Source: Ruegeria sp. 6PALISEP08 (GTDB lineage: Bacteria > Pseudomonadota > Alphaproteobacteria > Rhodobacterales > Rhodobacteraceae). Taken from it: a stretch of DNA of 64,000 nt. Numbering within the stretch: the stretch's first letter is position 1; each line of letters begins with the position of its first letter. A program made the position numbers and the translations under genes. The stretch covers positions 1 to 64,000 of the forward strand of contig NZ_LGXZ01000010.1 in NCBI RefSeq assembly GCF_001238295.1, in the 5' to 3' direction. The notes beneath the pieces were generated by a model that was not told the origin of the DNA, did not search any database, and saw only the letters and a program-made list of their open reading frames with translations. Shown piece by piece: positions 54,496 to 61,816 of the stretch.

Positions 54496-54951
54496 ATGAA
54501 GTCGCTCAAAATCCGACAGGCAACTGTTGCCGATGTAGTTCCGCTCAGTGGGCTGATCCGGCGCACAATTCGCGTTTCAAATTCCAAGGACTACGATCAA
54601 AAGTCAATCGATATGCTGTGCGCGATTTTTGAGTCGGAGCCGGTCGCCGGAAGAATTGAAAACGAGCTAATTCTTCTTTGCTTCATGGGCACCGAACTCG
54701 TTGGAACGGTGGGGCTGAGAGATAACTATCTGCGTTCAATGTTCGTGGACCGTGGGTATCAGGGGCGAGGGTTGGGCAAAATGCTGGTTTCAAAAATTGA
54801 AGAGGAGGCGCGACAAAGGGCAATCCCGGAAATGATGCTTCATTCCTCACTGACCGCGCGGGAGTTTTATTTGGCTCTCGGCTATGAATTTGTGGAATTG
54901 CAAACGTACCCGGAAGGACCATTCGTCTTGATGAGAAAGCCGCTCGAATAG
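54496..54951 (+). CDS. GNAT-family acetyltransferase
   Basis: A 151-residue N-acetyltransferase. It shows an N-terminal IRQATVADVVPLSGLI strand-helix, a central SMFVDRGYQGRGLGKMLVSKI with the acetyl-CoA loop GYQGRGLG near residue 95, and the C-terminal AREFYLALGYEFVE motif. The acceptor is unknown. The ATG at 54496 is preferred to one at 54472 because the domain begins there, but the ribosome site is weak in both cases. Its base composition is somewhat more AT-rich than neighbouring core genes, which hints at later arrival; it is monocistronic. Confidence 0.75.
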   Translation: MKSLKIRQATVADVVPLSGLIRRTIRVSNSKDYDQKSIDMLCAIFESEPVAGRIENELILLCFMGTELVGTVGLRDNYLRSMFVDRGYQGRGLGKMLVSKIEEEARQRAIPEMMLHSSLTAREFYLALGYEFVELQTYPEGPFVLMRKPLE

Positions 54952-55242
54952 AAACTTCTGGGAATCAAAAGGAAGGCACGAAGCGCGATGGCCAGACAGC
55001 TCAACGAGCGCCTGAGAAAGACCTTGCAATACGAAACGTTGGCAAAAAAGTTTGCCCGATGTGTTGCGACCACCCGTTGAATCATCAGCATAGAGCAGAC
55101 ATTCGTTTCCGCGATGCCGACGGCTGTTTTGTCCCGCAAAGCTGACAATAAACAATCCGCATCTGTTCTGCGCCCTTTTCTCGTGGCACCCGGTTCCGCA
55201 CCACGCTAACCTGCGCCAATCGCGACAGAGGAATCCCATCCC
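54952..55242. other. Non-coding gap upstream of xth
   Basis: About 290 bases without a convincing gene. A 30-codon open frame at 54988-55080 (MARQLNERLRKTLQYETLAK...) has a distant AAGGAAGG upstream and might be a gene remnant or small peptide; evidence is too thin to call it. Confidence 0.4.
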
Positions 55243-56031
55243 ATGCCCTTTACCCTTGCCACCTGGAACATCAACTCGGTCCGCCTGCGTGAGCCGATCG
55301 TGCTGAAATTGCTGCAGGAAGAGGCACCGGATGTTCTGTGCCTGCAGGAATGCAAATCGCCAGTGGAAAAGATTCCAACCGAGGGGTTTGCCGAACTGGG
55401 CTACACCCACATGGTTGCACGGGGGCAAAAGGGCTATAATGGCGTTGCCATCCTGTCGCGTCTGCCGATGGAAGAAGTCGGTGACAAGGATTTCGCGAAT
55501 CTGGGCCATGCGCGTCACATTGCCGGGCGGTTGGAAAATGGTGTCACGATTCACAACTTTTATGTTCCGGCGGGCGGCGATGTGCCAGACCGCGAAGTGA
55601 ATGAGAAATTTGGCCAGAAGCTGGATTACCTCACCGACATGCGCGATTGGTTCCATGCGGAAAAGCCGGAAAAATCCGTTCTTGTTGGCGATCTGAACAT
55701 CGCCCCGCGCGAGGATGATGTCTGGTCGCATAAACAACTGCTCAAGGTAGTTTCGCACACTCCAATCGAAGTCGAGCACCTAGCCGAGACGCAGGATGCA
55801 GGCGGTTGGGTCGATATCACCCGGCAGGATATTCCCGAAGGCCAACTGTATAGCTGGTGGTCCTATCGCGCGCGCGACTGGGACGCGGCGGATAAGGGGC
55901 GGCGGCTGGATCATGTCTGGGCCACGCCGGATATTTCCAACGCGGGCCATTCCAGCCGTGTTCTGCGGGATGCGCGCGGGTGGGAAAAGCCCAGCGATCA
56001 CGCCCCGGTCTTTGCGACCTTCGACATCTGA
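55243..56031 (+). CDS. xth: Exodeoxyribonuclease III (AP endonuclease)
   Basis: A 262-residue DNA repair nuclease of the ExoIII/EEP family that cleaves at abasic sites and trims 3' ends. Metal and catalytic residues appear in TWNINSVRLR (Asn), VLCLQECK (Glu), GYNGVAILS, LVGDLNIAP (Asp and Asn) and KPSDHAPVFATFDI (Asp-His). Length is typical. A long antisense open frame over this gene is a shadow. The following thioredoxin gene lies 75 bases downstream on the same strand. Confidence 0.93.
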   Translation: MPFTLATWNINSVRLREPIVLKLLQEEAPDVLCLQECKSPVEKIPTEGFAELGYTHMVARGQKGYNGVAILSRLPMEEVGDKDFANLGHARHIAGRLENGVTIHNFYVPAGGDVPDREVNEKFGQKLDYLTDMRDWFHAEKPEKSVLVGDLNIAPREDDVWSHKQLLKVVSHTPIEVEHLAETQDAGGWVDITRQDIPEGQLYSWWSYRARDWDAADKGRRLDHVWATPDISNAGHSSRVLRDARGWEKPSDHAPVFATFDI

Positions 56032-56106
56032 GATGAAACTCTGCCCTTGGTTTCTGCCACAAGCGACTGCATATAGGGCGCGAGTTCGAACGAAAGAGTG
56101 ATTGCC

Positions 56107-57021
56107 ATGGACCTTCTGAACGGCGCAGATGCCCCCGCCACCGATCTGATCAAAGACGGGAGCGAGGCCACTTTCATGGCCGATGTGGTCGAAGCTTCGC
56201 AAGAAATACCAGTTATTGTTGACTTCTGGGCGCCCTGGTGCGGCCCGTGCAAGACTCTTGGCCCGCTGCTAGAAGAGGCCGTCACTGCCGCGAAAGGCGC
56301 GGTGAAGATGGTCAAGATCAACGTGGATGAGGCGCAGATGATCGCGTCGCAATTGCGTATCCAATCGATTCCAACAGTTTATGCCTTTTCCAAGGGCCAG
56401 CCGGTCGATGGGTTTCAGGGTGCTTTGCCGGGGTCCGAAATCAAAGCGTTTGTCGACCGCGTGATCGAAGCTGCAGGTGGTGAAAGCCCGGGCGGCCAGT
56501 TGGATGATGCCGTGCAAGCTGCCGAAGACATGCTAACCGAAGGCGCAGCTGCGGACGCGGCACAGACCTTTGCGGCTATTCTGGGCGAAGACCCAAACCA
56601 CGCAGCGGCCTATGGCGGGTTGGTTCGCGCCCATATCGCCACCGGCGATCTGGAACAGGCCGAGGCGATCCTGAACGGTGCTCCTGCCGAGATTTCGGCA
56701 TCCGCCGAGCTGGAGGCTGCACATGCACAGCTTGAGCTGGCCAAACAGGCCGCGGATGCAGGTCCTGTTGCCGAGTTAACGGCTGCTGTTGAGGCTGATC
56801 CTGACAACCACCAAGCTCGGTTCGATCTGGCTCAGGCCCTGCACGCCAACGGGGATGTGGAAGAGGCCGTAACGCAACTGCTGGAGCTGTTCCGCCGGGA
56901 TCGTGAGTGGAATGATGGCGCGGCCAAAACCCAGCTTTTCACCATTTTTGATGCACTCAAGCCCAATGATCCGATTGTTCTGAACGGACGTCGCAAGCTC
57001 AGCTCGATGATATTTGCCTAA
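56107..57021 (+). CDS. Thioredoxin-TPR protein (CnoX/YbbN-like)
   Basis: A 304-residue cytoplasmic protein: N-terminal thioredoxin domain (about 20-125) with active-site WAPWCGPCKTLGP and cis-Pro in QSIPTVYAF, then a helical repeat region (about 135-304) with tetratricopeptide-like helices (DPNHAAAYGGLVRAHIATGDLEQA, DPDNHQARFDLAQALHANGDVEEA). This is the plan of CnoX, a redox chaperone holding proteins for refolding. Both Cys are present here, so it can also act as a reductase. The ATG at 56107 is chosen over a GTG three codons earlier. Confidence 0.88.
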   Translation: MDLLNGADAPATDLIKDGSEATFMADVVEASQEIPVIVDFWAPWCGPCKTLGPLLEEAVTAAKGAVKMVKINVDEAQMIASQLRIQSIPTVYAFSKGQPVDGFQGALPGSEIKAFVDRVIEAAGGESPGGQLDDAVQAAEDMLTEGAAADAAQTFAAILGEDPNHAAAYGGLVRAHIATGDLEQAEAILNGAPAEISASAELEAAHAQLELAKQAADAGPVAELTAAVEADPDNHQARFDLAQALHANGDVEEAVTQLLELFRRDREWNDGAAKTQLFTIFDALKPNDPIVLNGRRKLSSMIFA

Positions 57022-57048
57022 TCTCTGATCAGAGCTAGAATTGGGTAC

Positions 57049-57690
57049 ATGATGCATCCCGCCGACCTGCCGGATACGGTATCCGTTTTTCCATTGCCCG
57101 GGGCACTGCTGTTGCCCCGTTCGCGCCTGCCACTTCACATCTTTGAACCGCGTTATCTGCAGATGCTGGACGACGCGCTGAAAACCAAGGAAAGGCTGAT
57201 CGCAATGGTTCAGCCGAACCCTTCAGTCAGCGACGAGGACAAGCTGCACCGTATCGGATGTGCCGGGCGGGTGACGCAGTTTTCCGAAACAGAAGATGGT
57301 CGGTACCTGATCACGTTGACCGGTGTGTCGCGGTTCCGCATTGCGTCCGAGCTGGACGCATTCACACCCTATCGCCGGTGCGCTGTCTCGTGGAACGGCT
57401 TCGACCGGGATCTTGGTAGGTCCGAAAAAGATGACGGGTTCAACCGCACCAAGTTTCTGAACTTGCTGGAACGTTTCTTTTCGTCCCGGCAGCTGTCCAC
57501 TGATTGGGATTCATTGAAAGACGCAGACGATGAGTTGCTTGTGAACTCTTTGTCGATGCTTATGGATTTCGACCCTGAAGACAAACAAGCCCTGCTCGAG
57601 GCCCCCTGCCTGCGCACCCGGCGCGAGACATTGGTGACACTGATCGAATTTGCCATGCGCGGCGGATCGAACGAGGAAAAACTGCAATGA
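57049..57690 (+). CDS. LON peptidase substrate-binding-domain protein
   Basis: A 213-residue protein made only of the N-terminal LON (PUA-like) domain: [30 protein letters not shown] at the front, then [10 protein letters not shown] and a [13 protein letters not shown] strand pair, with a helical C-terminal half. It lacks the ATPase and protease domains of Lon; its role may be substrate or ligand recognition. Two adjacent ATG codons (57049, 57052) are possible starts. It is coupled to the Trm112-like gene by ATGA. Confidence 0.85.
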   Translation: MMHPADLPDTVSVFPLPGALLLPRSRLPLHIFEPRYLQMLDDALKTKERLIAMVQPNPSVSDEDKLHRIGCAGRVTQFSETEDGRYLITLTGVSRFRIASELDAFTPYRRCAVSWNGFDRDLGRSEKDDGFNRTKFLNLLERFFSSRQLSTDWDSLKDADDELLVNSLSMLMDFDPEDKQALLEAPCLRTRRETLVTLIEFAMRGGSNEEKLQ

Positions 57691-57872
57691 CCAACCCCGA
57701 CCATGCATTTGACCGCCACATGCTCGAAGCGCTGATCTGCCCGCAGACACACACGACACTGCACTATGATGTTGAAAAGCAAGAGCTTGTGTCCAAAGCA
57801 GCAGGACTGGCCTTTCCCATCCGCAACGGGATCCCGGTCATGCTGATTGATGAGGCGCGGCAGCTCGACTAG
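57687..57872 (+). CDS. Trm112-family small protein
   Basis: A 61-residue protein of the Trm112/YcaR type: [16 protein letters not shown], then [20 protein letters not shown]. Eukaryotic Trm112 activates methyltransferases; bacterial members usually keep two Cys pairs, but only one Cys is visible here, so zinc binding is doubtful. It overlaps the LON-domain gene by ATGA, and its stop shares the palindrome CTAG with that of the convergent UbiH-family gene. Confidence 0.85.
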   Translation: MTNPDHAFDRHMLEALICPQTHTTLHYDVEKQELVSKAAGLAFPIRNGIPVMLIDEARQLD

Positions 57873-59095
57873 ATAGGCCGCCCTTGCAACAGCTTGGGCA
57901 GGTCTCCGGTCAACCCGGCTGCTTCCCTGACAAAGCCGCGACGCAACCCGGGCAAAGAGCCGACAACTCCCATGCCAATATCTCGTCCAAGGCGCAGTAG
58001 GGGGTTATCGTTGGAAAACAGCTTGTTGAAGACATCCGTCGCCATCGCAAGCGAGGCAGTGTCAAAGCGACGCCATTCCTGATACCGCTCTAGCACCATG
58101 GTCGATCCGATATCCTCGCCGCGCCGCCCGGCCAGTGTCAGAACCTCGGCCAAGGCCCCGACATCGCGTAGACCGGCATTCAGCCCCTGACCGGCGATGG
58201 GATGCATTCCGTGGGCGGCATCCCCGACCAGCGCCATGCGGATGCCGACAAAGGAATTGGCGATGGTCAGGTTCAACGGGTATGTGAAACGATCACCAGC
58301 AAGGTGGATATCACCCAGAAAATCGCCAAACCGTGGGCGCAGCACCTGCAGATAATCTTCTTCGGGTAGGGCGTTGATCCGGGCCGCGGTCTCGGTGCGT
58401 TCGCTCCAGACGATGGAGCTGCGATTTCCGGTCAACGGCAGAATCGCCAGCGGGCCGGGCGGCATGAAGAACTGATGGGCAATGCCGTTATGCGGCAGAT
58501 CATGATCGATGGCGCAGACCAGCGCCGTTTGGCCATAGTCCCAACCGGTGCGTTTGATACCCGCCCGCGACGCGGTGCCGCTGCGGCGGCCGTCACAGCC
58601 GACCAGCAGGCCGCCTTGCACGGTTGTGCCGTCGTCCAACGTTAAGGTCACTTCGGTGGCGTCGGTCTGTTGGGATACGACGGTCTTACCGCTTACCTGA
58701 GTGATGCGCGGCTCTTCCGCCATCGCGTCCAGAAAAGCCCGGCGCAGATGGCGGTCTTCGACCATAAAGCCCATCGGGCCTTCTTCGATCTCGGCATGGT
58801 CAAAATGCATGAAAAAGGGTGATGGCCCTGTTCCGGCATGGCCGTCTGTAACCTTGATTTCCAGCATCGGCTGAGCGTGTTCCGCAACACGATCCCACAC
58901 GCCGATGGCATCCAGCAGGCGTTGCGACGCCAGGGCCAGCGCATATGCACGTCCGTCAAATGCCGCATTCTTGCGAACTTTCTCAGCCAGCGCATCGATC
59001 ACCGTGACCGAGTGACCGGTTTGTGCCAGTGCTAGCGCCAAAGCGGGGCCGTTCAGCCCGCCGCCCACGATCAGAATATCAGATGCCTGTGTCAT
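57869..59095 (-). CDS. UbiH/UbiF-family FAD hydroxylase (ubiquinone biosynthesis)
   Basis: A 408-residue aromatic-ring flavin monooxygenase. The FAD site [19 protein letters not shown] begins at residue 8, DG appears in [13 protein letters not shown], and the second FAD motif is [24 protein letters not shown], near 285-305. The last motif is diagnostic for UbiH/UbiF/UbiM-type enzymes that add ring hydroxyls during ubiquinone synthesis; which position is modified cannot be read from sequence alone. The ATG at 59093-59095 is used; a 45-codon longer frame runs into the divergent amidase leader. Confidence 0.88.
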   Translation of the reverse strand: MTQASDILIVGGGLNGPALALALAQTGHSVTVIDALAEKVRKNAAFDGRAYALALASQRLLDAIGVWDRVAEHAQPMLEIKVTDGHAGTGPSPFFMHFDHAEIEEGPMGFMVEDRHLRRAFLDAMAEEPRITQVSGKTVVSQQTDATEVTLTLDDGTTVQGGLLVGCDGRRSGTASRAGIKRTGWDYGQTALVCAIDHDLPHNGIAHQFFMPPGPLAILPLTGNRSSIVWSERTETAARINALPEEDYLQVLRPRFGDFLGDIHLAGDRFTYPLNLTIANSFVGIRMALVGDAAHGMHPIAGQGLNAGLRDVGALAEVLTLAGRRGEDIGSTMVLERYQEWRRFDTASLAMATDVFNKLFSNDNPLLRLGRDIGMGVVGSLPGLRRGFVREAAGLTGDLPKLLQGRPI

Positions 59096-59183
59096 GCCCT
59101 GCAATATGCGCGCCCTTTCGGGATTGTCCATGTGCAGTCCTGTCGCTACCGTCCCCTTAAGCCGAAAAGCAGGAGGGGGCAGG

Positions 59184-60512
59184 ATGCAGGATTGGTTGAC
59201 CATGACCGCGTGTGATTTGGGCCGTGGCATTGGGATGGGTCAGATTGATCCGGTCGAGCTCACCGAGACCTATCTTGCGGCCATCGACGCCCACCCGCAT
59301 CGGGACCGCATCTATGCCCGCGTCACCCATGATCGCGCCCGGTCTGAAGCTGAAGCAGCAAAGCAGCGCGCCAAATTGGGCCTGCGACGGTCTTTGCTGG
59401 ACGGGGTCCCGATCAGTTGGAAAGACCTGTTCGACACTGCAGGAACCGTAACCGAGGCGGGCTCGGCTCTGTTGAAGGATCGCGTGCCGGATGCGGATGC
59501 GCTGGTGTTACGCAACGCGACGCAGATGGGCACCGTCTGTCTGGGCAAGACGCATATGAGCGAGTTGGCCTTTTCCGGGCTTGGGCTGAACCCGATCACC
59601 GAAACTCCGCCCTGCATACATGACGAGGCAGCCGTGCCGGGTGGGTCGTCTTCGGGGGCCGGCGCTTCGGTTGCCTGGGGTCTGGCGGCTTGCGGAATCG
59701 GATCGGACACCGGCGGGTCGGTCCGAATCCCGGCGGCGTGGAACGATTTGGTGGGGCTGAAAACCACTGCCGGGCGGCTCAGTCTGGAAGGTGTGGTGCC
59801 GCTCTGCTTGCGTTTTGATACGGTTGGGCCTCTGGCGCGGTCGGTCGAGGACGCCGCGCAAATGCTGGCTCTGCTCGAGGGCGGAATGCCTGCCGATCTG
59901 CGTGGTGCTTCGGTCAAAGGTCGCCGCTTTGCCGATTTGCAAAACATTGCCAAGGACGACCTGCGTGATACGCCCCGCAAGGCGTATGAGGATGCCCTTG
60001 CTAAACTTGCGGATGCAGGGGCCGAAATTGTGCCTTTGGAGGTGCCTGCACTGAACGAGGCCATGACCCTGACCAGCATCGTTTACACCACCGAGGCCTA
60101 TGGACTGTGGCGCGATGTGATCGAGGCCAACCCCGAGGCGATGTATCCCGAGATCCTTGAACGTTTCCGCATCGGAATGGAGTTTTCCGGCCCCGACTAT
60201 GTGTCCGCTTGGTCCAAGCTCAAGGCTTGCCGCACCGCGTGGGATGCAGCAACCGCCGGGTTTGATGCCGTTCTGGCCCCCACTGCACCGATTCTGCCGC
60301 CCAATCTGGAGCGGCTGATGAATGACCACGACTATTACGTGACCGAGAATCTGCTGGCCCTGCGCAACACGCGGATCGGCAATCTGATGGGTCTTGCAGC
60401 GCTGAGCCTGCCCACTGGAACCCCCAGTTGCGGTCTGATGATGCTGGGCTATCCCGGCTCGGAAGAGGCGCTTTTGCGGCTGGGTTCAGCGGCGGAATCG
60501 GTACTGGCCTGA
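59184..60512 (+). CDS. Amidase-signature-family hydrolase
   Basis: A 442-residue Ser-cisSer-Lys amidase. Catalytic Lys is in VPISWKDLFD near residue 78, cis-Ser in VPGGSSSGAGAS near 155, and nucleophile Ser in IGSDTGGSVRIPAA near 178. It cleaves a carboxamide or related amide; GatA proper is excluded by lack of gatB/gatC neighbours and by differing C-terminal sequence. The ATG at 59184 follows AGGAGGGGG, which is decisive against the longer frame. It is divergent from the ubiquinone-type gene and precedes a DapC-like aminotransferase. Confidence 0.87.
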   Translation: MQDWLTMTACDLGRGIGMGQIDPVELTETYLAAIDAHPHRDRIYARVTHDRARSEAEAAKQRAKLGLRRSLLDGVPISWKDLFDTAGTVTEAGSALLKDRVPDADALVLRNATQMGTVCLGKTHMSELAFSGLGLNPITETPPCIHDEAAVPGGSSSGAGASVAWGLAACGIGSDTGGSVRIPAAWNDLVGLKTTAGRLSLEGVVPLCLRFDTVGPLARSVEDAAQMLALLEGGMPADLRGASVKGRRFADLQNIAKDDLRDTPRKAYEDALAKLADAGAEIVPLEVPALNEAMTLTSIVYTTEAYGLWRDVIEANPEAMYPEILERFRIGMEFSGPDYVSAWSKLKACRTAWDAATAGFDAVLAPTAPILPPNLERLMNDHDYYVTENLLALRNTRIGNLMGLAALSLPTGTPSCGLMMLGYPGSEEALLRLGSAAESVLA

Positions 60513-60620
60513 ATGCCACAATCCCCTGATTCGGAACCTCTTTGTCTGGACGGGGAGGCGCACGGACTGTAATCTGCTAAAAAAACGGGGCGCAAATGAC
60601 CCCGATATTGAGGCAGTATT

Positions 60621-61802
60621 ATGAATTTCCCCGAGCGGTTTTCGAACCTACCGGCTTATGCATTCCCGCGTCTGCGCGCCCTGTTGGATCATCACCAGCC
60701 GGGCGGTGACGTTGTTCACATGACCATTGGCGCACCCACGCATGATTTTCCGGCCTGGGTGACCGATGTCATCATCGAAAACGCCGCCGGGTTTCAGGGG
60801 TATCCTCCGAACGAAGGCTCGGAAGACCTGCGTGGTGCGATCACAGACTGGATTTATCGACGCTATGGGGTCCAGATGGACCCGGATGCCAATGTGATGG
60901 CACTGAACGGCACCCGTGAGGGGCTGTACAACGCCGCCATGGTGCTGTGTCCTGAACAGAAGAACGGCCAGCAACCGATCATCCTGTGCCCGAATCCGTT
61001 TTATCAGGTTTATATGGTCGCCTCGCTTTCGGTAGGAGCGCAGCCCTTTTTTGTGCCTGCCACCGCCGCGACGGGCCATCTGCCGGACTATGCTGGTCTG
61101 CCTGCGAATGTGCTGAATCGCACCGCCGTGGCCTATATTTGTTCGCCTGCCAACCCGCAGGGGGCTGTTGCCTCTCGCGAATATTGGGTCGAACTGATCC
61201 GTCTCGCCGAGCAATACGATTTCCGCATTTTCGCGGATGAATGCTATTCCGAGATTTACCGGGACAAGGCCCCGACAGGTATTCTGACCGTCGCGCAAGA
61301 ACTGGGCGCTGATCCTGAGCGGATCACGTTGTTCAACTCGCTTTCCAAACGCTCAAACCTGGCCGGGTTGCGGTCGGGCCTGATCGCGGGTGGGCCTGAG
61401 ACGATCAAACAAGTCAAGCAATTGCGTACCTATGCCGGGTCGCCTCTGCCGCTGCCCTTGCAAGCTGCCGCAGCAAAGGTCTGGGCAGATGAGGAGCATG
61501 TTCAGGAAAACCGTGCGCTGTATCAGGAAAAATACGCCATCGCGGATCAGGTCTTCGCGGGGGTACAGGGTTACATGTCGCCAGAGGCCGGGTTCTTTTT
61601 GTGGCTGCCGGTCGAGAATGGCGAAGACACTGCATTGAAGGTCTGGAAGGGCACCGGGGTTCGAGTTCTGCCGGGCGCATATCTTTCACAAGGTGATCCG
61701 GGGAATAACCCGGGCAAAGGCTTTATCCGGGTTGCGTTGGTGGCCCCAAAAACAGAGTTGCAGCGTGGTCTGATCACACTCCGCGACTGCATCTATTCGT
61801 GA
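60621..61802 (+). CDS. Class I/II aminotransferase, succinyldiaminopimelate aminotransferase (DapC)-like
   Basis: A 393-residue PLP enzyme. PLP-binding Lys lies in LFNSLSKRSNLAGLRSGL, the cofactor Asp in FRIFADECYSEIYRD, the Asn in ICSPANPQGAV, and the C-terminal Arg in GFIRVALVAP. Sequence features (MTIGAPTHDFPAWV, QGYPPNEGSEDLRGAI) fit the DapC subgroup, which makes N-succinyl-diaminopimelate for lysine and cell wall; aspartate aminotransferase-like roles cannot be excluded. DapE, the next-but-one step, is at 2.4 kb. The ATG follows TTGAGG; it is 14 bases before ftsK. Confidence 0.85.
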   Translation: MNFPERFSNLPAYAFPRLRALLDHHQPGGDVVHMTIGAPTHDFPAWVTDVIIENAAGFQGYPPNEGSEDLRGAITDWIYRRYGVQMDPDANVMALNGTREGLYNAAMVLCPEQKNGQQPIILCPNPFYQVYMVASLSVGAQPFFVPATAATGHLPDYAGLPANVLNRTAVAYICSPANPQGAVASREYWVELIRLAEQYDFRIFADECYSEIYRDKAPTGILTVAQELGADPERITLFNSLSKRSNLAGLRSGLIAGGPETIKQVKQLRTYAGSPLPLPLQAAAAKVWADEEHVQENRALYQEKYAIADQVFAGVQGYMSPEAGFFLWLPVENGEDTALKVWKGTGVRVLPGAYLSQGDPGNNPGKGFIRVALVAPKTELQRGLITLRDCIYS

Positions 61803-61816
61803 GGTACGAGGGCAAA

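Noticed and set aside
54988-55080. 30-codon open frame between the acetyltransferase gene and xth
   Set aside because: Poorly spaced ribosome site, no recognisable similarity; could be chance or a remnant.
54847-55779. Long minus-strand open frame of 310 codons
   Set aside because: It lies antisense to the clear xth gene and shows no domain; its frame is a shadow of GC-rich coding sequence.
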